From Gemmatimonadaceae bacterium (GTDB lineage Bacteria > Gemmatimonadota > Gemmatimonadetes > Gemmatimonadales > Gemmatimonadaceae): a stretch of 5,306 bases of DNA. Positions 1 through 5,306 of the stretch are shown here, one piece after another. The notes beneath the pieces are model-generated. The model worked only from the letters and a program-made list of their open reading frames with translations. It was not told where the DNA came from and did not search any database. Every line of letters begins with the position of its first letter. Positions within the stretch are counted from its first letter, which is position 1. The stretch covers positions 1 to 5,306 of the forward strand of contig JADGQU010000206.1 in assembly GCA_017881545.1 (NCBI GenBank). Direction: 5' to 3'. The position numbers and the translations under genes are program-made.

Positions 1-203
1 ACGCCGAACTTCACCGGTCCGACATCCCACGTCGCCTTCTGCCATTCACCACCGGGCCCAATTGCGACGATGATCGGCATGATGAAATCATCGACCACCG
101 ATTTTACCAGGGTGTTGAGAGCCGTCCCGACCACCACGGCAATCGCCAGCGCCACGACGTTCTGTTTCAGCAGGAATTCCTTGAACTCTTTCAGAGTTTG
201 CAT
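1..203 (-). CDS. mscL: MscL-family large-conductance mechanosensitive channel, N-terminal 67 residues (3' end cut by window edge)
   Basis: MscL forms a homopentameric inner-membrane pore that opens under membrane tension and releases solutes during hypo-osmotic shock. The visible part starts MQTLKEFKEFLLKQNVVALA and continues into a hydrophobic first transmembrane helix (about residues 16-46) with the DDFIMPI end typical of the family. Compared from memory with E. coli MscL, the register is gap-free from the start to Pro43: F7, F10, N15, L19, A20, V23, G26, S35, V37, D39, I41, M42 and P43 coincide. Departures are Ala at positions 18 and 22 (Asp and Gly in E. coli) and Asn-Thr at 30-31. The periplasmic loop begins around residue 48 (GPGGEWQK). 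The second helix and cytoplasmic bundle lie outside the window. The ATG at 203 is preceded by GGAG with a 7-nt spacer. It follows the transporter stop by 22 nt, so cotranscription is likely. Family assignment is firm; the channel's gating properties are not known from this. Confidence 0.9.
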   Translation of the reverse strand, partial: MQTLKEFKEFLLKQNVVALAIAVVVGTALNTLVKSVVDDFIMPIIVAIGPGGEWQKATWDVGPVKFG

Positions 204-210
204 GGCAGGT

Positions 211-214
211 CTCC
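211..214 (-). promoter_or_regulatory. Shine-Dalgarno of mscL
   Basis: Read on the minus strand, GGAG lies 7 nt before the ATG at 203, inside the 22-nt gap after the transporter stop codon. It supports the chosen mscL start and independent ribosome entry within a shared mRNA. There is no room for a promoter in this gap, though one could lie inside the transporter gene. Confidence 0.7.
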
Positions 215-225
215 AGTTGCGGGGA

Positions 226-1458
226 TCAGACTGACAGTGAAAAGTTAGCGTTGCCTGCTGCCGACGCGCGAAGCGTGGCGAGTTTCCGGATCGCGGCGAT
301 CCCGGCGACCGGGCCCAGGGCGAGGATTGTAAAGCCCCAGCGCCACCCCGTCCACTGCGCTATGAGCGGGACCAGCTGCATCGGCAGCATCGTCAGCAGA
401 AACCCGAGCGAGGTCTGAACCGTCAGTGCCGTTCCAACTGTGTGCGCCGGAACCGATTCGGTGACGAGCGTGCTGAATTGGGCGCTGTCCGCGATCACGA
501 AAAACCCCCACGTCATCGCGAGAGCGCCTAGTATCCAGATCGGTGCCGCGAACAGAACTCCGCTCAGCAAGCAACAGCTTCCGCTCATGAAGAGGGAGAT
601 GGACACTAGCCGCTCCCTCCCCCGTTTGTCCGCGAACAGTCCGCCCCAAACTGATCCCAGACCACCGATCGCGATGGTCGTGAACGCCAGGAGCGATATG
701 AATCGCGGCGCGCGGAATCTCCCTCCGGAAGCCGCGGCAACGCTTGCCGCGAGAAACGCCGGAATCCAGGTCCAGAACGCATACAGCTCGAACATGTGCC
801 CGAGATAGCTGGCAGTCGCGAGCCTCCACTCCCGCACGCGGACGACATCTCCGACGTGCGTCCAGGAAAATGGACGGGAGGTGAACGGGAACGGCCCCTC
901 GCGGTACCACGCGCCGATGAGCAGGGCGGCGGTTACGGCGCCGGCGCTGGCGGTGAGAACAACCGGCCGAACGCCGACGTGCGGAATCGCGCGCACGAGA
1001 TAGGGAATGGCTTTTCCGACCGTCAGTGCGCCGACGATCACGCCGATCGCCAATCCCCGCTGAGCGCGAAACCAGGTCGCCGTCATCTTCATCGCGGGCG
1101 GATAGACGCCGGCGAGAAAGAAGCCGGTCAAAAATCTCATCACCAGCGCTGTCCGATAGCCGGGCGCCGCCAGGATCGCGGCATTGGCAGCGGCCCCGAA
1201 TAGCGCGGAGGCGCTGAAGAGCCAGCGTGCCGGGATGATGTCGGCGAGGTTGAGCACGGCGGCCAACGCCGTGCCGCAAACAAACCCGAGCTGTACGATG
1301 GTGGTCAGCCAGGCACCTTCCGCTGTCGTCAGTCCCCAGATCTGGCGCAGCTGCGGCGTGACCGCGCTGGCCGAGAACCAGAGCGACATCCCGAGCAACT
1401 CGGCAAGACCCAGTAACGCGAGCACCCGCCAGCGCGTCGAGTAGGTGTCAGTCGACAT
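226..1458 (-). CDS. Major facilitator superfamily (MFS) transporter, substrate unknown
   Basis: This is a 410-residue polytopic inner-membrane protein of normal MFS length (about 12 helices), expected to move a small solute by proton- or solute-coupled exchange. Helix 1 carries LLGMSLWFSASAVTPQL (residues 21-37), followed by AWLTTIVQLGFV (49-60). Helix 4 has the conserved arginine in RFLTGFFLAGVYPPAMKM (108-125). The central cytoplasmic loop is about 184-210. The loop between helices 8 and 9 has a clear MFS motif A, GGLFADKRGRERL (272-284). The equivalent first-half loop is degenerate (LNLADIIPARWLF, 69-81). Helix 10 has ADSAQFSTLVTE (323-334). The pattern is that of uncharacterised transporters loosely related to nitrate/nitrite or cyanate MFS carriers; I cannot name a substrate. 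The ATG at 1458 has no good Shine-Dalgarno, but the protein begins shortly before helix 1, so a later start would damage it. It is divergent from the HEAT/HD-GYP pair and lies upstream of mscL. Confidence 0.9.
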   Translation of the reverse strand: MSTDTYSTRWRVLALLGLAELLGMSLWFSASAVTPQLRQIWGLTTAEGAWLTTIVQLGFVCGTALAAVLNLADIIPARWLFSASALFGAAANAAILAAPGYRTALVMRFLTGFFLAGVYPPAMKMTATWFRAQRGLAIGVIVGALTVGKAIPYLVRAIPHVGVRPVVLTASAGAVTAALLIGAWYREGPFPFTSRPFSWTHVGDVVRVREWRLATASYLGHMFELYAFWTWIPAFLAASVAAASGGRFRAPRFISLLAFTTIAIGGLGSVWGGLFADKRGRERLVSISLFMSGSCCLLSGVLFAAPIWILGALAMTWGFFVIADSAQFSTLVTESVPAHTVGTALTVQTSLGFLLTMLPMQLVPLIAQWTGWRWGFTILALGPVAGIAAIRKLATLRASAAGNANFSLSV

Positions 1459-1463
1459 CGCGA

Positions 1464-1469
1464 CAAATT
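1464..1469 (-). promoter_or_regulatory. Possible -10 box for a leaderless transporter mRNA
   Basis: Read on the minus strand, TAATTT fits the TANNNT pattern and lies exactly 6 nt (GTCGCG) before the ATG of the transporter. That is the spacing expected when transcription begins at the start codon itself. The absence of a Shine-Dalgarno in front of this ATG agrees with that. No good -35 hexamer is visible 16-18 nt further upstream, so this remains a weak call; the A+T-richness of one hexamer could be chance. Confidence 0.25.
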
Positions 1470-1484
1470 AGCTTCGTCTCCGCG

Positions 1485-1555
1485 CAACTTCGACATTGCG
1501 GCGACCGCCCCCATGCCTGAGTATTTGAAATGCTGCTGCGGCAACTTCCAACTTC
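1485..1555 (+). repeat. Three copies of the heptamer CAACTTC, two in direct tandem
   Basis: CAACTTC occurs at 1485-1491, 1542-1548 and 1549-1555. The last two abut without spacer, and both are followed by C, giving a near-perfect 8-bp tandem. Three copies of a heptamer within a 131-bp gap are more than base composition would give. Tandem half-sites in a divergent promoter region could be a regulator's binding sites, but nothing in the sequence identifies a binding protein. Confidence 0.5.
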
Positions 1556-1564
1556 CGGTCCACT

Positions 1565-1586
1565 TGAGGCGTAGGCGAACGCCTCA
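1565..1586 (+). promoter_or_regulatory. Perfect 8-bp inverted repeat (hairpin) just before the HEAT-repeat gene
   Basis: TGAGGCGT (1565-1572) pairs perfectly with ACGCCTCA (1579-1586) around a 6-nt loop AGGCGA (1573-1578). The stem ends four bases before the ATG at 1590. It occupies the place where a Shine-Dalgarno should be: the only GAGG (1566-1569) is inside the left arm, and an AGG is in the loop. In RNA this could limit ribosome access, or folding could bring the purine-rich bases closer to the start. In DNA it could be an operator. It is not followed by a U-run, so it is not a typical intrinsic terminator. Confidence 0.5.
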
Positions 1587-1589
1587 CCC

Positions 1590-3761
1590 ATGACGAACCC
1601 GTCACAGGCAGCTCCACCATCCCCACCAGCCTCACCTCCCGCCGCCGCTCCACGGACGGCGGTCGCGACTTTGTCGCGCGAGCTCGCCGACTTCCTCGTC
1701 GAGCTGTCGATCACGCTGGCCAAACACGCGATCTATCCGCAAAACCACCCGCTTCTCGACGTAGCGGTGGACGGAGTGGCGAACCGCCTGGGAACGTTGT
1801 TCGTCGGTGACCGGGACTCGCTGTCCATAGGCGTGGCGCGGCGACAGTTGATCATCGAAGGCGTCGCGACGGATCCGCTCAACCCGGTGCTCAAGGAGCT
1901 GGCACAGCGTCTTCACAACCACCAAATCGGCGCGGCGAAGTTCGTGCGCGGAATCGGGCGCGACGAATTGGCGTCGGCCCTCGCGGCACTCTCCGTCGAT
2001 CCGCTTCGCTCCACCAAGCCTATCGGCCTCGACACGAGTCGCGTCGCCGATTTATGGCCGCACGTAAAATTCTTCCCGCTCACCTACGATCGGCTCCAGC
2101 TCATCGAGGACGACCCGTCCGGTGAGCCCCCGCGGCCGGATCAGATGGGCGCCGGTCGAGCGACGCAGCTCTGGATCGGGCTCGCGCGCGCCGCGCTCGT
2201 ATCCGACACTTCCAATCCAGCGACGCCCCGCGCGGAACAGGACGAGAGCACGGCTCTCGAGCCTGCCACTGTCGCACGCGCAATCGACGAGCACCAGCGG
2301 GAGGAGGCCTACGATCAGGTCATCGTCGGGTACCTGCTGCAGATTGGCGAGGAGCTCAAGACCGCTGAGGGACCTGAGGCAGCAGGATTGCAGCGGCGCG
2401 TGTCGCGTCTGGTGGGCTCGCTGAAGGAATCGACCCTCGCGCGGCTTCTTGAGATGGGGGGCGACAAAGCCCAGAGACGGAAATTTCTCCTCGACGCTTC
2501 GCAGGGCATCACTGTCGAGGCGGTAGTAGATCTCGTGAAAGCTGCGTCCGCCGCCGAGGGGCAGACGGTTTCCCATTCGATGCTGCGAATGTTGTCGAAG
2601 CTCGCACACCATCCTTCGACCGGCGGCGTGCGACCGAAGGCCGATCCAGCAATTCGCGACGTGATGCGCCGTCTCGTCGACGACTGGTCGCTTAGCGACC
2701 CGAACCCCGAAGCATACAGCAAGGCGCTCGAAAGCATGTCCAGCCTGAGGACAGCCCCCGAAAAGGCATCCCTCAACGCGGTTCCCACGGAAGTCGAGCC
2801 GGAGCGCCTGGTTCAGATCGCGATCGAGGTCGGCGCCATGGGACCGCAGATACGCGCCGCCATGGTCGACCTGGTCAAAGCCGGTCGCGCCGAGGTTTTG
2901 CTCGATCTGGTCGAGCGCGCGCCCTCAGTAGAGGCCGCCACGCCCGTCTGGGAATTCCTCAAATCGGAGCGGATACTCGATGTGCTCCTCGAGATGCCAC
3001 GCGTGGACATGCCGCTGATCACCCGGTTCTCGAAACGAATGGGAATCGAGACGGCGACGACTCTGCTCTCGGCCGCGGCCGTCTTCGAAGACGCAAAGAC
3101 CCGCACCCAGTTTTACGACTTGATACAGTCCATGGGCGATGAAGCCGGTGCGGCAATAGCGGACCGGATTGCCGTGTCGACTCCTGCGGTGCAGCGGGAG
3201 CTGCTGGGGCTGCTCGGACGCCTCGCCGCCCTGCCGTCCGGTTTTTCCGCGCGCCGCTTCCTCGACAGCGAAGAAGCGCTGGTGCGCCGCGAGGCGGTGA
3301 GACTCCTGCTCCGCAACCCGGCGGAGCGGGACGAGACCACCATGAGCGCGCTCTCGGACCCGGACGACAGAGTCGTTTTTGCCGGCCTCACGATGGCGCA
3401 GGAGAGATGTCCGCCCGCCGGAATCAACTTGATCAAGCAGCGCGTCGACCGCGGCGAGCTCGACTCCCAGCTCCGCACGATGGGAATCAGGATCGTCGCG
3501 CAGCAGCACACGCCGGCGACGCTCGCCTGGCTCCTGGGGTTCGTCGTTACCGAAACGCAATGGGCCAGGAGGCCGAAGCTGCGCCAGTCCACACCGGAAA
3601 TGCTGGCGGCGCTCAGCATGGTTGTGGCGAATTGGGGCAGCGATCCCGCGGCGGTAAACGTCATCAGGCTCGCCGAGCAGAGCAGAGACCCCGAGGTTCG
3701 GGCCAAGGTCACGCACGGCCGACGGCTGACGAGCGCCGGGGGAGTACCGACGAGTGAGTGA
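1590..3761 (+). CDS. HEAT-like repeat protein with an N-terminal domain shared with the adjacent HD-GYP protein
   Basis: This 723-residue protein of unknown function has no signal peptide or membrane helix, so it is probably cytoplasmic. Residues 1-30 are a Pro/Ala-rich disordered tail. Residues 35-135 form a domain with FLV (35-37), A47-I-Y49, H53-P54 and A59-V-D61, ending in RDELASALAALS. The same pattern recurs at the start of the next gene product. Residues 175-230 look like a polar linker. From about 235 to 707 the protein is predominantly amphipathic helices; the clearest HEAT-like units are around 555-610 (EEALVRREAVRLLLRNP, then LSDPDDRVVFAGLTM) and 690-707 (RDPEVRAKVT). No catalytic motif is seen, which suggests a scaffold or protein-binding role. 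The ATG at 1590 is the first in frame after a TAG at 1572; its ribosome site is poor and overlaps the hairpin. The stop overlaps the HD-GYP start by 8 bp, implying translational coupling and joint function. Coding is firm, function is inferred. Confidence 0.85.
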   Translation: MTNPSQAAPPSPPASPPAAAPRTAVATLSRELADFLVELSITLAKHAIYPQNHPLLDVAVDGVANRLGTLFVGDRDSLSIGVARRQLIIEGVATDPLNPVLKELAQRLHNHQIGAAKFVRGIGRDELASALAALSVDPLRSTKPIGLDTSRVADLWPHVKFFPLTYDRLQLIEDDPSGEPPRPDQMGAGRATQLWIGLARAALVSDTSNPATPRAEQDESTALEPATVARAIDEHQREEAYDQVIVGYLLQIGEELKTAEGPEAAGLQRRVSRLVGSLKESTLARLLEMGGDKAQRRKFLLDASQGITVEAVVDLVKAASAAEGQTVSHSMLRMLSKLAHHPSTGGVRPKADPAIRDVMRRLVDDWSLSDPNPEAYSKALESMSSLRTAPEKASLNAVPTEVEPERLVQIAIEVGAMGPQIRAAMVDLVKAGRAEVLLDLVERAPSVEAATPVWEFLKSERILDVLLEMPRVDMPLITRFSKRMGIETATTLLSAAAVFEDAKTRTQFYDLIQSMGDEAGAAIADRIAVSTPAVQRELLGLLGRLAALPSGFSARRFLDSEEALVRREAVRLLLRNPAERDETTMSALSDPDDRVVFAGLTMAQERCPPAGINLIKQRVDRGELDSQLRTMGIRIVAQQHTPATLAWLLGFVVTETQWARRPKLRQSTPEMLAALSMVVANWGSDPAAVNVIRLAEQSRDPEVRAKVTHGRRLTSAGGVPTSE
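3741..3744 (+). promoter_or_regulatory. Shine-Dalgarno that decides the GTG start of the HD-GYP gene
   Basis: GGAG, within a G-rich run from 3738 to 3744, lies 9 nt before the GTG at 3754 and inside the end of the HEAT-repeat gene. Another GTG at 3758 is in a different frame that soon ends. The start at 3754 keeps the whole conserved N-terminal domain, whose FLV motif is only seven residues in. Confidence 0.65.
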
Positions 3762-5034
3762 TCCGATCCGCTTTCTGGTCTCTTTCGGGCAAGCCGTCTC
3801 CACGATGGCTCTGTACAACGATGGGCATCCGGCGCGAGAGCGCGCCGTGGACAGATCGTTCCGCTGTCTCCAGGACCTTCAACAGCACGATTCCAACCCG
3901 CGGTTTTCGTTTCTTGGCGAGGAGACCATCTACCAGGAGACGTCGCTTCGCGAGCTCGGCGACTGGGAATGGGGAACGCGGCTGGCGCAAGCGGGTGTTC
4001 AGCGAATAGAGCTGGACCGCAACGTTACCCGCGAGCAGTACGAGGATTTTCTCGAAGAGATGATGGCCCGCATCACTCTCGCGTTCATCGATACGTCCGA
4101 GTCCAGACCCGCCCGCCCGACAGGTATCAAGATCGGCGCGCTGGGCATCAAGGGAGAAACGAAGGAGCTCCAGGAAACGCTCGATGCCCCCGTGCCCGTC
4201 GCCACTATCTCCTATTCGCTCGGCGAGGAGGCAGCATCCATCCAGTCGATGCACCGGGAAGTTCAGGAGCGCGGCAAGCTGCCGCTGGCGGAGGCGGAAG
4301 CAGTGGTGCGGTCACTCTCGATGGCGATGCACGGCGATCAGGAGATGATACTCCCGCTGCTCGAGCTCAAGGAGTTCGACCAGTACACCACGACACATTC
4401 GCTGAATGTCTCGGTTCTGGTGATGGCGCTGGCGGAATCGCTTGGGCTGGCACAGCAGGACATTCGCACGTTCGGCATCGCGGGCCTGCTGCACGATCTG
4501 GGCAAGGTGCACATACCTCAGGATATCCTCAACAAGCCGGGCAAGCTCTCCGACGAGGAGCGCAACGTGATGCAGCAGCATCCGGTCATGGGGGCGAAGA
4601 TGATCATCGAGAGCGGACGTCGTCTCGACCTCGCCGCGGCGGTGGCGCACGAGCACCACATCATGATCAACGGTCACGGATACCCTACGGCCCATTATCG
4701 CCGCGATTGCCACAAGGCGAGCAAGCTCGTTCACGTCTGCGATGTCTACGACGCGCTCCGAACACGCCGCCCGTACCGCGATGCGTGGGAAGGTGAACGC
4801 GTCCTCACTTACATCGAGGAGCGTTCGGGAACCGAATTCGAGCCCGAGGCCTCGACGGCTTTCGTGAAATTGATGCGCAAAGTGGACAGTGGCGTTCAGC
4901 GGTCGCCGATGCCTCCACTGAACGGGGCCGAGCCTGTCGCCGCTGCGCCGGTCGAACCCAGGGGCGATTCCGCGGCGCCCGCACATCCCACAGCCCCCGC
5001 TGCTCCGCCAAAGCCTCCCGAAGGATCAGCGTAG
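3754..5034 (+). CDS. HD-GYP domain phosphohydrolase, probable cyclic dinucleotide phosphodiesterase
   Basis: HD-GYP enzymes hydrolyse cyclic di-GMP (some also cGAMP) with a metal centre. Residues 5-104 are an N-terminal domain like that of the preceding gene product (FLV 7-9, MALY 18-21, HP 25-26, AVD 31-33, REQYEDFLEEM 93-103). A linker follows (105-195), then the HD-GYP domain (about 196-377). Expected metal ligands are all visible: H215 in YTTTHSLNV, H247-D248 in HDLGK, H276 in QQHPVMG, H301-H302 and D330 in DVYDAL. The GYP signature reads NGHGYP (306-311), with E300 just before the two histidines and Ile after them, and RRPYR at 338-342. There is no acidic residue four positions before H215, so a two-metal rather than three-metal site is likely. 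Residues 385-426 are a Pro/Ala-rich tail. No membrane segment or receiver domain is seen. It is coupled to the HEAT-repeat gene by an 8-bp overlap. Family assignment is very sure; the precise substrate is unknown. Confidence 0.95.
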   Translation: MSDPIRFLVSFGQAVSTMALYNDGHPARERAVDRSFRCLQDLQQHDSNPRFSFLGEETIYQETSLRELGDWEWGTRLAQAGVQRIELDRNVTREQYEDFLEEMMARITLAFIDTSESRPARPTGIKIGALGIKGETKELQETLDAPVPVATISYSLGEEAASIQSMHREVQERGKLPLAEAEAVVRSLSMAMHGDQEMILPLLELKEFDQYTTTHSLNVSVLVMALAESLGLAQQDIRTFGIAGLLHDLGKVHIPQDILNKPGKLSDEERNVMQQHPVMGAKMIIESGRRLDLAAAVAHEHHIMINGHGYPTAHYRRDCHKASKLVHVCDVYDALRTRRPYRDAWEGERVLTYIEERSGTEFEPEASTAFVKLMRKVDSGVQRSPMPPLNGAEPVAAAPVEPRGDSAAPAHPTAPAAPPKPPEGSA

Positions 5035-5046
5035 GACTCTGCGCTC

Positions 5047-5306
5047 TCAGCTACCTTCGCTGCTGCCGGTAACCGGCCTCGGACGTGCCCGGCGCTTCGC
5101 AAGGAGCGGCTTGTCAAAGATCATGCGCGAGGGAACGCGGGCCATTCCCGATGCATCGAGCCATTTCTCGAGACCGATTGCCAGCCCCCGCCGCTCGGCC
5201 TGACTCAGGGTGGCGAACCCCTCGATGAGGTCCGCCTGAATCACGCGGGGCGCTCTCTTCACGAGCTTCGCTCCGTCGCGCGTGAGGCGAAGAACGGCGC
5301 GACGCC
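5047..5306 (-). CDS. MarR-type winged-helix transcriptional regulator, C-terminal 85 residues (5' end cut by window edge)
   Basis: The frame is open to the window edge and begins RRAVLRLTRDGAKLVKRAP, the typical wing strand and following turn of MarR proteins (D/R-R-x-V-x-L-T-x-x-G). A long helix follows (IQADLIEGFATLSQAERR), then GLAIGLEKWLDASG, as in the C-terminal dimerisation helices of the family. MarR dimers bind palindromic operators and usually respond to small phenolic ligands or oxidants. The last 30 or so residues (ARVPSRMIFDKPLLAKRR onward) are an Arg-rich tail beyond the usual family end. The DNA-recognition helix and start codon lie outside the window; a GTG at 5262 is in frame but would remove the wing, so it is not the start. 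The gene converges on the HD-GYP gene with a 12-bp gap, so it need not be functionally linked to it. Confidence 0.85.
   Translation of the reverse strand, partial: RRAVLRLTRDGAKLVKRAPRVIQADLIEGFATLSQAERRGLAIGLEKWLDASGMARVPSRMIFDKPLLAKRRARPRPVTGSSEGS

Larger units (their letters stand above)
1459..1589. promoter_or_regulatory. 131-bp divergent intergenic region, presumed to hold both promoters
   Basis: This gap separates the start codons of the leftward transporter and the rightward HEAT-repeat gene, so both promoters are expected here. I see no pair of -35 and -10 boxes close to the sigma-70 consensus on either strand. For the plus strand, TTGCGG (1496-1501) and TATTTG (1522-1527) are 20 nt apart, too far for confidence. 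The structures that do stand out (heptamer copies, a hairpin and a TANNNT box) are listed separately. Confidence 0.6.

Noticed and set aside
245..1279. Long open frame (344 codons) on the minus strand within the transporter gene, in another frame.
   Set aside because: It is Arg/Asp/Ser-rich without any family pattern, and the overlapping frame encodes a convincing 12-helix MFS protein. It is a GC-rich shadow frame.
1496..1527. TTGCGG and TATTTG as a sigma-70 promoter for the HEAT/HD-GYP genes.
   Set aside because: Each hexamer matches the consensus poorly and the 20-nt spacer is too long.
2925..3818. 297-codon open frame antisense to the end of the HEAT-like gene.
   Set aside because: Its composition is Arg/Gly/His-rich with no recognisable motif, and it lies wholly opposite well-supported coding sequence. 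It is typical of shadow frames in GC-rich DNA.
3758..4009. Alternative GTG at 3758 opening a short frame at the beginning of the HD-GYP gene.
   Set aside because: It is out of frame with the HD-GYP domain and yields an 83-residue Arg-rich product. The GTG at 3754 gives the conserved N-terminal domain.
4312..4986. 224-codon open frame antisense to the HD-GYP domain.
   Set aside because: It is the complement of conserved HD-GYP codons; its apparent Val/His/Arg-rich protein matches nothing I know.
5065..5077. 13-nt palindrome GCCGGTAACCGGC near the end of the MarR-type gene, considered as terminator or operator.
   Set aside because: It lies inside coding sequence, has no T-run on either strand and a one-base centre that cannot form a tight hairpin. 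It is a plausible chance palindrome in GC-rich codons.
1..5306. tRNA, rRNA, CRISPR array, insertion sequence ends or prophage attachment sites.
   Set aside because: I saw no cloverleaf-like segments, regularly spaced repeats, transposase frames or terminal inverted repeats. Nearly all bases are accounted for by five coding regions.

Overview
The window is 5306 bp of dense, GC-rich bacterial chromosome (roughly 60-65% GC by eye). No mobile elements, RNA genes or CRISPR are visible. It holds three complete genes and two genes cut by the window edges. The protein families fit a free-living, probably Gram-negative, high-GC bacterium. The style of the HEAT/HD-GYP pair and of the MscL variant reminds me of Gemmatimonadota or a similar soil or water lineage, but that is an impression from memory; no marker gene is present to prove it.

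Left part, minus strand (1-1458): a complete 410-residue major facilitator transporter of unknown substrate reads leftward. After 22 nt comes the start of an MscL-type mechanosensitive channel, which is cut by the left edge. Spacing and the good Shine-Dalgarno in front of mscL suggest one membrane-protein transcription unit.

Middle, a 131-bp divergent intergenic region (1459-1589): it holds three copies of the heptamer CAACTTC, a TANNNT box placed for a possible leaderless start of the transporter, and a perfect 8-bp hairpin that ends four bases before the start codon of the rightward genes.

Right part, plus strand (1590-5034): two genes overlap by 8 bp and should be translationally coupled. 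The first encodes a 723-residue alpha-helical, HEAT-like repeat protein without recognisable catalytic residues. The second encodes a 426-residue HD-GYP phosphohydrolase, presumably a cyclic dinucleotide phosphodiesterase, with all usual metal ligands visible. The most interesting observation is that both proteins begin with what looks like the same roughly 100-residue N-terminal domain. It aligns without gaps through an FLV...A.Y...HP....AVD...L pattern, so the pair probably arose by sharing or duplicating a sensory or interaction module. A likely reading, by inference, is that the HEAT-like protein is a partner or regulator of the phosphodiesterase.

Right edge, minus strand (5047-5306): the C-terminal half of a MarR-type winged-helix regulator converges on the HD-GYP gene with only 12 bp between the stop codons.
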